Shown one piece after another: positions 35,801-47,868 of a stretch of 64,000 nt of DNA. Under the pieces are notes generated by a model. That model saw only the letters and a list, made by a program, of their open reading frames with translations. It had not been told where the DNA came from and did no database searches. This DNA comes from Amaranthus tricolor (lineage: Eukaryota > Streptophyta > Magnoliopsida > Caryophyllales > Amaranthaceae). The stretch lies in contig NC_080056.1 in assembly GCF_026212465.1 (NCBI RefSeq), forward strand, positions 12,556,142 through 12,620,141. Reading direction: 5' to 3'. The position numbers and the translations under genes were made by a program. The number at the start of each line of letters is the position of its first letter. Position 1 is the first letter of the stretch.

Positions 35801-37343
35801 TAATTTATTGGTTTGTTGAATTGGAAAAAAATGGAGTTTTGTGTAGTGTGATATTATTTCATAATGAAGGAGACAGGGAAGTTTCCCGTGAACTTCCTGG
35901 ATGATTAGTGTGACGCCTTTTTATTATTCAGATAATTAACTGTTTAATTTGAAATATTATTGTAATTATAATTATTTGTTAAAATTATTGTAATTGTATT
36001 TATATTACTCATTTTCAAAAAATGTTGAGGATAATTTTGAAACAGATGACGGAGTGTGAATAGATTTGAGAAGTAGAATGATAAACTGAAGGATGAGAGA
36101 GGAAGTAAAAAGGGTCAAAGTATTTAACAAAGTCAATGTAGTTGTGGGCCCACTTGTAATATTAAAATTGTTTTTGTTTTTTGAAATACTATTAAATTGA
36201 ATTCTGACATTTCGGCATATTAAGGGAGAATAAAATCCTAATGTAGGGATGTTTTTGTAAATAATAATATTGGTAGTTAATTAAGTACTTTCTTTGTTCA
36301 TGAGGTACTAAGGACATGTTTAGTTAACGGTATTGATTGGTGGAAATGAAAATGACTTATAGCGTAACTATTGATAATACGTATTATGACATATATCATG
36401 GTGATGAAAATTTGGCCATACAATAAAAATTTTGTGAAGAAAATAAAATTGTTGAAAGAGATCAAGTATGGTCATATTTGTAAAGAGATATTCATACCAA
36501 AATTAAGCTAATTTTTAATTGTCATTCATACCATTGAGTGCTATTACCAATCGGGCCGTAATAGTAATAAGAATTAAAAAATATATAATCTTTGTAATTG
36601 GAGTAATGATATATCACATAAATAAAATAAAATGAAAAGTAAATCACATATTTTTAAATGAGATTATCTATGAGGCTAACCCATACAAATTTAGCTAATT
36701 AAAATGATCATGTATAATTTTTAAAGTAGTCAATAGGATAAATGAACTAATTATATGGGTCTATCTCATAGTGAGACAGTTTTGTTCAAGACGAGCTGCA
36801 GAAAAATATGATTCCTTATAAATTACTTCCTTCATTCTTTAAAGTCATTCCCACAAGAAATATTCACGTGAATTAAGAAAATAAAATCCTTTAGATGGTA
36901 TATATATTATCTTATTGAACAATAAATTAATTATATGGAGGAAAAATGGAAACCATAATAAAAAGATATTAAAATAAAATTAGTGAAAAAAATATAGAAA
37001 TCACAATCATTAGAAAATATATTTAAATAAAGTTAGTGGAAATCATGTAGAGATGAACAAGGCTAATTATATATGTTTAAAATTTGTGATGTAAATAAAA
37101 ATATTATATAAGATAACGACAAATAAAACGACGAATGAGAACAAGTTTAAGGTACGAAGGAAATAGATATTTTATAGGAGCATTTATTTTACTTGTAAGT
37201 GATTAAGATATAGGGCCTACAAGATGTTGAACATTTAGAGTATATAGACCTAGATTTGTATATACTACATACTTAGTATAAGTAGTGGAACTAAAATAAA
37301 TATATTATAAGTCTAATTAAATGCCTCAAAAGTTTTGATGTAT
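35801..37343. other. AT-rich intergenic DNA
   Basis: No gene. A segment near 36312-36565 has gtttagttaacggtattgattgg at one end and ccaatcgggccgtaatag at the other, possibly a worn MITE. Text around 36760-36800 (gggtctatctcatagtgagac) looks like a dispersed repeat. Neither is firm. Confidence 0.4.
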
Positions 37344-37485
37344 CATTACTTTGATTCATAAGCTTTGTTTGATGAATCATTACTTTAATTCATAAGCTTT
37401 GCTTGATGATACATTACTTTGGTTCATAAGCTTAGCTTGATGAAATATTATTTTGATTCTTAAGCTTTGTTTGGTGAAATAATTT
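37344..37485. repeat. Tandem repeat, four copies of a 34-bp unit
   Basis: Unit approximately cattactttgattcataag plus ctttgcttgatga; the copies at about 37344, 37378, 37412 and 37446 differ by a few bases each. Confidence 0.85.
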
Positions 37486-38149
37486 TGTATCAAAATGAGG
37501 TGTTGTTTGATGTATAGCTCTAAAAAGCAGATGTTGCATGCCAAGGGACATTCTATCCCATTTCTCTATCATTTATGATTTCTTTCTTAAGAATACCGTC
37601 ATGCTTGTTTTTACTTTCATGAGATAATATTGAGAGAACAATTAACTCTCAATATCATCAAAGTTCATAATTCACTACAACACTTGTATTATCACAATAG
37701 GAAAATGCATAAACGCCTTCAACTTATATCATTTCTGAGCAACTTCTTTGATTGTCGCAACCTTATCTTCATGGTGTCCATTTGGTAATCTACAAAGTAA
37801 GGAGTTCCATTGCCATCCACACAAGAGAAATACAAATCGGTTTGTTTTATTTGTATTTGCATTATATTTTCAATACAAGAATAAAATATTGAGATTTTAT
37901 ATAAAAATAAAGGCCAAAATAATTTTGTCCAATGTATGAAAAAATAACGCGTGCATAAGTATGACTAAAATTATGGGATAAAAATATAAAGAATTTTTTG
38001 AAAATAATAAAGTAACTGCCTAAAATGACAAATTAGAACATCATTGAGCAACGGAAGAAGATGTACATTTACCGATATGTATTGGATAAAGTTAATTAAG
38101 GGTTTGTAATTCTTTAGGATATGGATATGAGTTGCCGTCTTTTTTTTAT
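37486..38149. other. AT-rich intergenic DNA
   Basis: No gene, repeat or element recognised; includes a short ORF of 63 codons at 37748 without family resemblance. Confidence 0.5.
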
Positions 38150-39060
38150 TATAGTTTTTTCCTATGAACTGAATACACTGGGTATGATGATGATAATGTG
38201 TAATTATTTACCAAAATTTATAAGTTGTTAAAGAAAGTGCCAATAATCTTAATAATGACGTTAACTTTAAACATATAGTCGAACATGCTTTGTCTTGTAC
38301 TTTAGAGAGGGTCGATAAAGATGTGTCGAATATGGGTGGTTTAAGGTTTGGAACGGTTGATGAGAGTTGTTTGATCAAAGCAACAAGAAGAGGAACAAAC
38401 TGTGAGCAGCTCGACCAGACACTCGATCGAGCTAAGTATGGCTCGACTGGTCGAGCGGGGTTGGCTCGGTCGAGCGAAGTGTGCAGAACAGGTCAGTAGC
38501 TTCTCTAGAAGCTCGCTCGACCGAGCGAGGTAGTGGCTCGGGTCGAGCGGAAGTTCAGCAGACTACTTTGGATTCTGTTTTGGTCAGAATGTGAAGTAAC
38601 TATGCAATTATTTCGTGCATTACTCTATTGTTTATTGTAATGTTTATTGTCATAGTTAATTAGGTTGTTACATGTGAGTTTATGGTGATTTATGAGGGAA
38701 TACTAAGAGTGATGAATATCTTGGCTATAAATAGGATTCATCACTCATAGTAACACACACCAAACAAACACACATTTTGTTGAGAGGGCTATTGCATTGT
38801 TAGAAACTTGAGAGTGTTCTTACTTTGCATTAGTATTTGTGATCTTGAGAGATTGTTCTCAAGATAAGGGAGGTTTATTATACTTGTAATTGTTGAATTC
38901 ATTATAATAAACTATATTTGAGGGGGAGGTATTCAAGATACCTTATAAACACTTGTGTTCATTTTGCATTATAATTTTCATTTGTTTTTCTTTGTTAAAC
39001 CTCTTTGAGGCTTGCGCTTTCATAAGTAATTAAACATTTTCCTCCAACGATAGTTGGTAA
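38150..39060 (+). mobile_element. LTR-like segment with TCGAGC inverted motifs and a TATA box
   Basis: A GC-rich island (38405-38560) packed with gctcgac, gtcgagc and gctcgctcgaccgagcgag motifs in both orientations is followed by a clear TATA box (ggctataaatagg, about 38722) and a leader-like sequence with several acacaca and cttgagag motifs. This U3-R-U5-like order fits a solo LTR or an LTR fragment. No primer-binding site, second LTR or TSD was found, so the ends are approximate. Confidence 0.45.
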
Positions 39061-39190
39061 GTAAGGATGTAAGAATTATATCTGGGGAAAAAAGAGAATA
39101 TAATCGAATGAAATCAGCAACAATTGAAGTGGTTTATAGAAAAGATCAGTTGAAAACAATTTTGAAAAAGGTTGTAAACATTATATAAAA

Positions 39191-39559
39191 GGAAAAATTG
39201 CCTAAAATAATTTAACTTTTTCATGATTTTCCTATAATAATCTCACCGATTAATTAACCATAAATAATCCCAACTTTGAGGGTATTTTTCTAGAGTAAAT
39301 TCGATAATTAGACGACTTGCTATAGTAAGTTTTTTTTTAAAATAAAAGATAAATTAGTATAAAATGTCGAAAAAAATGCTAAATAAAATATGATTTTTTC
39401 CATTTTTCAGAATTTTTTATGTAAACTTTCAAGAATTGTTCTCTAATTTTAAATTAATTTTCAGTCTATTTTTTTAGTGAATTACCCATTATAATTGATC
39501 AATGGGTGAGATTATTATAAGAAAATCACAAAAAATTAGATTATTTTAGGTAAATTCCC
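39191..39559. mobile_element. Foldback MITE with probable 9-bp target duplication
   Basis: Left GGAAAAATTGCCTAAAATAA and the complement of the right end, GGGAATTTACCTAAAATAA, continue as inverted repeats of about 58 bp (tgattttcctataataatct). Flanked by tatataaaa (39182-39190) and tacataaaa (39560-39568), a 9-base duplication with one mismatch, which suggests a Mutator-like family. Confidence 0.8.
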
Positions 39560-39568
39560 TACATAAAA

Positions 39569-41190
39569 ATACTTAGTTTAGAACTACACAATTTTTATTA
39601 ATTGATTATTAGATGACCATAGCAAGATCTAAAATAGTGGGTTACTTTAATAAAAATGTATGCTTTTATAAAATAAGAATAAAAAAACAAACGTGCTAAA
39701 CAATTAAAGATAAAGAAATAATACTCATAATTTTATTTAATGAAACCCTTGATTTTCTTAACCGTTGAAAAGAAAACTAAAACATAATGAAAGAGAGAAC
39801 ATAAAATATAAGTACTTTGTGTTTGAGGATGGTCATTGATTTTATTTATAGTATAAAAAATGCTAAATTAATTAGGATAAATATACTTACAAAGAACAAG
39901 GAATCCGTGTATATGATGCACAAATTGATGAAGTGACATGCACGCCTTCACCCATACATTAATTGGTTGTAAAACTTGCAACCAACCAATGTTGGGTCAT
40001 TGTGCATTTATCTTAGTCGAAGACTCTAAGTACATAACTATAGTACTTTTTTTTTTTTTTAAATAATGTTCTCCGACCCAATGGGTCAAACCTAATTCTA
40101 ATTTGACTAACCTGTATTTTTTAGGTAGTTCAGGCTCGGGTAAATTTTCGGATTTTAATTTCATTTTTTTGGGATAAAACCCACTTTTTACCGTCAGTTT
40201 TCGGATTAAATTTGGTTGGATCCAAAAATCTCAAGTTTAGTCATTATACAATTTTTTCGGTAGTCATAATCTTGTTAAGTTTGTAAATTTTTTTTTGGTG
40301 ATTTCACATGTGCTTTAGTTGTCATGAAAGAGGGAGGCTAGAAATAGTATTCAGATAACAAAGATATGTTATGTTATTTTAACAATTGTCATGATTCTTA
40401 TTTAAAACATGTATTTAGTATGTACGATCTTCCGAATGAGGCACTTGCTTGTGTATCACATAATCATCAAAATCTAAAACAAAAAATTTACACCAATTAA
40501 TTATTTAGTTAATTATGTTTCTATTAGCTTTTAAAATGTGTGAGTATGGTGTTCAAATTATTTTTCATAATAACAATATATGACTAGATTTAATTAATTA
40601 AGCTTGTAATTTAGCAATAAATTGATCTTCAAGCAATACTATAAAGCTGTAAGAATGTGGAGTACATACAAATTTGATTTTTCTTAATCTTTGGAAATCA
40701 AGTTAGGTTTAAATTGACCATGTTACAAATATAATGTATGCAATATATAATTACAAAAGCACTCCTATTGGGAAGTAAAACGTCTTATCATAATCTATAT
40801 GTTCAAATCACGAACAACTACATAGTCCATCACGAACTATAAAATCTATAAAATGACAAACATAAAAAAATATGCTTAGAGAGACAATAGACCACAAGAA
40901 AAATACAAAACACCATACATTCCCTAATAATGAAGTGTGTTCAAAGATGAACAAGAATAGTAGAATACGTATGGACAAGGATTTGCAACTTTCTTGACAA
41001 CACTTGTGTTTATGACAAAATAAATTGAATAAATGGTCATCAAAACTGTTCTTTTAGAGGCAATTTTCAATAAATGAAAAGTTATGCCAAATGTCTCATC
41101 AAATAAATTGCAAGTAATTCATTAAATTGGGAAAATTTTAAAAAGAAAGTGAAATGCAATTTTCTAAGTATGTTCATTGCCAAGTTGTTT
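39569..41190. other. AT-rich intergenic DNA
   Basis: No coding or repeat structure that I can support. It ends where CACTA-derived sequence begins abruptly. Confidence 0.5.
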
Positions 41191-43521
41191 GGGACCCGAT
41201 ATAAGAAGCGAAAGCATAATGTACTTACGCTTCATACACAACCAAGGTGGCAAATTATAGATCACTAACAGTACCGGCTAAGTACTATGTTGAGAACTAA
41301 GATTGTCGAATGAGTTCATTCCATCAGTACATAGTCCGAGCCTTAAAATACGAACCTCATCCCTAAAAGTCTTATGCAACCTATCAATACTCTTCCACTC
41401 CGGAGAATCAGATGGATGTGTGAGCAAGCGACCTCTCTTCACTCTATTTGCATGCCACCTCAAATTTAACGCATCTTTCTTTATAGATTACAAGCGCTTG
41501 AATCTAGGTATTATTGGAAGATACCACAATACCTTAGCCGGGGGCCCTTTAGCATCCCGAGCCCCTTTACGCTTGTAGCGCGATAACCCACACCTAGGAC
41601 ACTCTTCTAAGTTCTCGTTTTCATTCCGATACAATACATAATCATTCGGACACGCATGAATCTTTTGTTACTCTAAGCCGAAAGGACACATGAGTTTTTT
41701 GGCATAATATGTCGACTTTGGAAGTTCATTTCCCTCAGGAAGCATCTCACCTAATGCTTCTAATAACATTGTGAAACTAGCGTCACTCCAATTGAACTTT
41801 GACTTAATGTTGAAAATTGTTAACACTGCTATTAGTTTGGTGAACTTTGTACATCCAGGGTACAAAGGCTTTTGAGAAGCCTCTGTCAACAAGTCAAAAA
41901 CATGAGGACGTTTTCCTAACTCATCCTCGATTCCCTCCATCATCTCATCAACACGATCCACATTCTCATCGACATTCTCTTCATCTTTCTCATACCCATC
42001 AATCCTTATTGACATCAGCCACATTATTGACGTCCTCAAGAACACTTTTCTCTTTGTAAACTCCCTCCTCACCATGCCAAACCCAAACATGATATTGAGG
42101 CCTAAACCCACGTCGAAGTATGTGCTCCCTAAGGATATCAACACTATCTACCTTTGATACATTGCCACAAGTGACACATGGGCAATAAAAACCAACTCCC
42201 CCCATCCTAACTTAATGTTCAACCGCAATACTACAAAATTCTAATACGCCATCAATAAATTCTAACGATTCAATGCTTCCATACATCCAAGAACGATCTT
42301 TTGTCATCCTAATTAGTGTGATTTTAATTCAAAAAAAAATTAATACAAAACTTTTAACATATATACTTATCCCATGAAACAAAATTAATGAAACTTGGCA
42401 TGAAACAAAATTAATTAACCAAAATTAACCCTATTTAACCCTATATAACCTTTATATTATTTAAAGTATTCAAGTTATGTATATTTTAATTACAAAACAT
42501 ACATAACCAAAAAAAACCATTTTTCTTTAACCAAATACACATAAATCAAAATAATTAAGAAACTAATAATATACAACTACATACATAAGTAAATTATTCA
42601 CATTCAAATATACAACTACATACATTAGTAAATTATTCACATTCAATATACCCTAAAAATCCTAATTAATCAAAATTATTCACATTCAAATATACAAGTA
42701 CATACACAAGTAAATTATTCACATTCAAATATACAATACATACCTTGGTAAATAGATATGATAATGTTGTTTTTAAATTTGATTATGCAACCTACAATGA
42801 AAAACAAAATCAAAATTAGTATAAAATAAACTAATTCCCTAAAACATAATGAAATTTAAAGAACTTAAATTTAAGCTTGAAAAAATAATACCTTCACGAA
42901 GAACAAGAATAAGCCGTTATTTTGTGGGTTTTGGAAGGAAGCAACAATGGTGGGTTTTTGAAGGAAGGAACGAAAATGGTGGGTTTATTTTGAAATGTTC
43001 GTGGGTTTTTCGTGTGGGTTTAAAGAACTTGAACAAGAAAAAGGAACTTGAAGAAGAAGAAGAACGAACTTGAAGAATAAGACAGTAGTAGTGTGTTCGT
43101 GGGTTGAACAAGAAGACAATATGCGAAATTGAAGAAGACAATGACACTTGAAGAAGACAATGGAGCTTGAAGAAGAACACAGTACGTAGCAGCATGAAGA
43201 AGATGTTTTATGAAACAGTAGCAGCCGTTTTTGAGTGTTTTATGAAAATTCTTCGTGTGGGTTTAAGGGTATAACGTTAAAAGGCGGGATTTTTTAATGC
43301 TTATTTGCCCCGGGCTAAGAAGAACCGCAGCATATACAGTGAATCTTCAATTAATTGCTGCGGGCAATAAGAAAACCGCAGCATATAAAAACTTATTTGC
43401 TGCAGGCATTAGTGAAACCGCAGCATTTGATATTTTTTTTCGTTTTTTTTACTATTTAATGCTGCGTCTAAATAAAACCGCAACAAATGATACGCAACGG
43501 ATACGTTTTTTTCCACTAGTG
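41191..43521 (-). mobile_element. CACTA transposon copy 2, truncated
   Basis: Matches copy 1 from about 12565 to its right terminus, in the same orientation. The similarity starts abruptly at 41191 in the middle of the transposase core, so everything 3' of it is missing. The right terminus is well preserved: CACTAGTGGAAAAAAACG on the minus strand ending at 43521. Next to it are four or more GCTGCGGTTT-type subterminal repeats (43300-43490). Confidence 0.88.
41278..42205 (-). pseudogene. CACTA transposase 5' part, copy 2
   Basis: Three consecutive open pieces: 42205-41999 (MGGVGFYCPCVTCGN, the transposase-associated N-terminal zinc-like motif, then RGFRPQYHVWVWHGE), 42144-41668 in another frame (KPLYPGCTKFTKL, FNIKSKFNWSDASF, EMLPEGNELPKSTYYAKKL), and 41463-41278 (RLHKTFRDEVRILRL, LCTDGMNSFDNLSSQHST). 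Frame changes and the truncation at 41191 make it non-functional. It is more complete at the N-terminus than copy 1. Confidence 0.85.
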
Positions 43522-45145
43522 ATAACATCCTTGGAAACTCTAATCACCTCCGCTAATCCATTATTCCCGACTGGTTCCGATCTGTAAACAAACTAAAAGT
43601 TGAAAATTAAAGAGGGTCAGATTAAACTGAATGAGAAGTAACAATCTAAAACAACAAAACACAGTAATTTCTAAACAAAGATTTAAAGGCAACATCATTT
43701 TCCTAGAACTATGTGCGCATAGGGAGTCTAGTTTGAAAGGTGCCCCATAGCTCTATGGCTATGTCGCTCTTAGGTGAAGCTAGTCAATATCTGAATGACA
43801 ACTCGCTTCAAAAACAAGGAGCAGGGAACAACGTACCTTAACTTCGTCAATGACCAGCTCGCAAGCTCGATCCATTGACCATCATTCACAACAACATTTT
43901 CTCAACAATTTCCAATTTCAAAAGAGCTTTAGTAAAAAGTTTATTTTCAAGAATGTAGTCTGGCCAAACCCTTTAAGAGACTGCTACTACTCACCGATAA
44001 TGTCGTTTCAAGGTAACGAATCCAGCTATCAACTAGAAGGGTTCTTCGATGATATCGTCTCCTGGAGCATAACAAGATCACAACATCACTAGAGCTCGTT
44101 CGATACTACTATGCTAACATGTAACTTATTACATCTCCTCCTAAGACCGCAGCTTAACCTAGAGTTATGCTAGCATTCTAACCTTTAAATCTCATAGTCA
44201 ATTCAAGAATATCAATTATCCAATACTGTCTTATTAACAATCATATTCCACCAAATTTCGTAAATTCAATATCCGTCCATCTCATACTTACATATCAAGA
44301 TTCACAAAGATTTAAGGTTACACCAAGACCCTTAATCTATTGGAATGTATTTGATTAAACACAAAGGTCATTGTTCTTCCTACAATCAACAAGTCTCAAA
44401 AGAATCTAATACTTCATCCAAAAATATTTAATTATCCAACATTTAATCTTTATAAATATTCTTCAATAAAATCCCTAATCACAACAATCCTTTAATCCAA
44501 TTCCAATCCTCATAAGACTCATCTAATTTGATTAACAAGAATATACAACAAATCTTGATTCAATCAAATATTCTCATATTTGCAATAATTCTTGGTGAAA
44601 GACATGGTAAAATAATGAAATGACAAGGAAAAGAAAATGTATTGTTGTATTCAACAAACAAGTAAGCAACAATGGCATTTAGGATATATGCATTTTTCAA
44701 ACATAGAGAAGCGATGGGAAAAGTTGATTGGGCGAAAATTCAGAGGAAGAGAGTTGTTTATTTCGAAAATCAGAGAATGGAGGAGAGAAAGATATACCTG
44801 CTACTTCAAAAACCAACCGAAAGAGTTTGTTTTACGTTGAACGGAGGATTGCTTCGAAGTTTTTCATAAATCAATTGATAAGGCTACATTATACCTCCTT
44901 GGATTCAAAGAACACGAAGAAGAACGAAGGTGGTAAAAATGGTGTTGTTGTACTCGACCAACAAAAATGGCGAGATTGAATTGACACATGGAAGAAGAAG
45001 AGAATCTTGAGGAAGAAGGTGGTGCCATTCTTGATTGAAGTTTTTCAGAGACAAGGGTAAGGGTGTGAGCGTGATTGAGTTAGGGTTTAGGAACAAAATG
45101 TGAAAGATGATGAATAGTGATAGTAGTATTGAAATCTGATTTTTG
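43522..45145. other. Probable retroelement-derived DNA, no gene
   Basis: Base-balanced text at 43690-44160 (minus-strand gttgatagctggattcgtta-type sequence) differs from the AT-rich flanks and looks like retrotransposon leader or LTR sequence, but no primer-binding site or domain is recognisable. 44600-45100 has short overlapping ORFs without family resemblance. Confidence 0.35.
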
Positions 45146-45271
<126 letters not shown>

Positions 45272-46102
45272 TTTAATTGAATCATAGAGTCACTAAGGCT
45301 CAGTCGTCTATTTTTTAGCTTCTTCTAACTTTGACCAAAATAAATTTCTATTCTCAATATAAATTCTCAAATGTTACACTTCATGTTTTGCATGTCATTA
45401 GTCTGACAACTTTGCATGTTATATGCTTCGTTACTTAGTTGATTATTGAACAATGCATGTGATGTTATTGGTAGATACGATTAATTAATGGCATGATATG
45501 ATTGTTCTGTTTTCAAACAGTTTTCAAAGATTTGATATTTTTTTAAAAACTTGTTGTTTTATGCTTAGTGTTAAATTTGCTTATGTGTTTTAACATGAAT
45601 TATGAATTCAGTTTAAGTGATTTTTTTTACAATGTTTAAACCTTTTACACTATATAATACTCCCTCCGAACCATTATAGATGTCCCATTTCCTTATTTGG
45701 CAAAGTCTTTTTAGTTGTCCCATTTCTATTTTTGTCAAGTTTTTTACTTAAATACCCTTAGTTCACACACGTAATTATGAATCTACCCCCGTAAACCCTA
45801 CTAACCCAAAATAATTAACAATATAACCCAACATCAATAATCTTAATCATTCCCTCCCTTTTTAATTCTCTTATTTACTCTACTGAAACCCTATCTCTCC
45901 CTCTCTCTCATCTTCATCCTCAACGTCTGTATTTTTCTTCATCTTCTTCAATGATCTTCATCTTCATACCCATTCTTACTGTTTACGGTTTATTATCTTC
46001 ATCTTCATTTTTTTCCCACCATCTTCATCTTCTTTGAAACCCTAATAATTTTAGGGGTTTTTAAATCTGGGTTTGTTCTTTAATTTTCTGGGTTTTTCGA
46101 AC

Positions 46103-46438
46103 ATGGCGTCACCAAGGTCTTGTCTTTCTTGGTTGTCTTCATCCCAAGAAAGTGATCCTACGATTGGATCTTCTAACCCATGGTTCGATTTCTACAATCG
46201 CCTACCTCCATCTTTTACGATTTCTGGTGAAACGGATCCTAACTGGGGAAGAAGTATAACTTCTGAAGATGAAGAAATACAGGGTATGTTTGATTTACAA
46301 CTGGATCTTCAAGATCTATACATTGAGAACTTGTTCCCTTCCTCAGATGAAGAATCATTAGATGATGATGAATTGCTGTCTGATATAGATGTTCGAGGCC
46401 CATTTTCTCGTATGGATACATCTTTCCTCTATGACTAA
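46103..46438 (+). CDS. Unknown acidic ORF inside the mariner-like element, 111 aa
   Basis: Starts at an ATG in good context (aacatggcg) after a CT-rich, leader-like stretch (45880-46060) typical of plant 5' UTRs. The protein is rich in Ser, Asp and Glu, with an acidic cluster near the end (SSDEESLDDDELLSDIDV at about residues 78-95). No domain is recognised. It is convergent with the transposase remnant, 51 bp from its stop. It may be a host-gene 5' end captured by the element, a second element gene, or the opposite-strand relic of a lost part. Confidence 0.4.
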   Translation: MASPRSCLSWLSSSQESDPTIGSSNPWFDFYNRLPPSFTISGETDPNWGRSITSEDEEIQGMFDLQLDLQDLYIENLFPSSDEESLDDDELLSDIDVRGPFSRMDTSFLYD

Positions 46439-46489
46439 CGATGATTTTGTTTATGTGGTTTGTATGGTATGCATGTCTATGTTCGTGTT

Positions 46490-47098
46490 CTATTTTTGTT
46501 GCCCTATGATTTTTTTTGAGGGTAAAAAATTGATTATAGCTAGAAAATCCCTAAATCCATTCATTTTGCCACCAATATAGGGTTTTCTGTTCATAAGCCA
46601 CCAAACATTTGACATTTCATTAAATGTGAAGTTGCTTGTTTGCTCATCTAAAATGCAACTAGTAAGACAAAAAATTAACCTGTCGAGTTTAGTTTTGTCT
46701 TTAAGTAACGGTTTGATTGCGTTGGTGTGCTTTCGAAAGTACTTTTTTGTTTTCCATTTGCAGATTGTGGTTTGGCTAACTCCCATGGCCCTTGACAGTG
46801 CTCTTAAAGTTGTCTTCTTCACTTTTTCAATTGACTTGAATTTGTTTTCATCAAAGGGGATGGATGGCCTTCCTTTGCTGCCTTTCTTCTTATTGTTGAC
46901 ATTAATTGGAACTTGATTATTTTTTTGATCCCGAATTTGTCTCCATATCCTTCCGATTGTCCTCCTATGCACATTGTACTTCTTGGCAATTTCATTGATG
47001 AACCCGTATGGTGGCTTCCCTTCACTGTTTAGTGACATTAAAAGCTCATGCATTATTTGAGTCTTACTAAAATTATCTAGCTCTTTTTTTATAACCAT
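46490..47098 (-). pseudogene. Mariner-like transposase, N-terminal part only
   Basis: 202 codons from ATG 47098. It shows the plant mariner-like DNA-binding region with two helix-turn-helix parts: YNVHRRTIGRIWRQIRDQ, the basic GRP motif KGSKGRPSIPFD, and LRALSRAMGVSQTTICKWK followed by RKHTNAIKPLLKDKTKLDRL. These match plant mariner-like transposases. The reading then passes RLIFCLTSCILDE into unrelated text and ends. The D-D39-D catalytic domain is absent, apparently lost by internal deletion. It could still bind element ends but could not cut DNA. Confidence 0.88.
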
Positions 47099-47868
47099 TG
47101 TATGTACTTCAATGTGGGTTGGTGGAAATTAATTGGAGGTGTTGATTTCTTTATTTATGCTGTCTTATATAGATGCACTGATTCTTGGTGTTTTGAGGTG
47201 TTGTATAGGCATAATTTTTTTTAGTTTGGCGCCATTCCACCAAAACTAATTGTAAACTCTCTGGATTGATGGCTTCTTTTCATCAGTGTATTTATCTTCC
47301 AGTTTCATTGATGGCTTCTTTTCATCAGTTTATTTTTCTTCCACTGTCATTGATGGCTTCTTTTCAAAATCAAAACCTTTAGATTTTTTGTAGTTATTTA
47401 ATTAATTTTGAACACTAAATGCATACCGTGTTTGTTTTTTTATAAATCTGAAGTCAATGAAAGATTTAATATCCGCATGCGCATGTGGCGAGAGGGTTGC
47501 TCGTTTTCAATTGCCGTTCAAAAAACATTGAAGAAATCAAGGAAGAATTGAAGACTTATTTTATGATTTTGATGGTTTTTGTAATTTATTTGATGTAATT
47601 TTTTGTAATTTAAATCAAGTAGTTTAATGGTTGGTTAATAATAACAATTTCGAAAATGTATTAATTTCAATTAATTCCCAGACAATGTGAAACCCAATTT
47701 TCCCTCCAAAATTCATTCTATCTACTTTATTAAGCAAAAGGAGGGAATCATTAACAATTAATCCAATTACATAAAAATACCCAACTACCACCTTTTTAAT
47801 GGACCCCACACCACCTTTAATAACCGTGCCCAAGCAAATGAGACATCTATAATGGTTTGGAGGGAGTA

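Larger units (their letters stand above)
45660..47866 (-). mobile_element. Mariner-like element, 2,207 bp, with perfect TA flanks
   Basis: Terminal inverted repeats of about 30 bp: CTCCCTCCGAACCATTATAG continuing ATGTCCCATTT on the left, with the complement of the right end identical except for two mismatches. TA dinucleotides flank both ends (45658-45659, 47867-47868). It encodes a truncated transposase on the minus strand and a second ORF on the plus strand. The near-identical ends imply fairly recent activity, yet the catalytic part of the transposase is missing, so it is non-autonomous. The ends resemble those of the Stowaway MITEs at 31009 and 62844. Confidence 0.93.

Noticed and set aside
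42849..43195. Lys/Glu-rich and Ser/Phe-rich ORFs near CACTA copy 2
   Set aside because: Products of the gaagaagaa-type repeat sequence in the element's leader.
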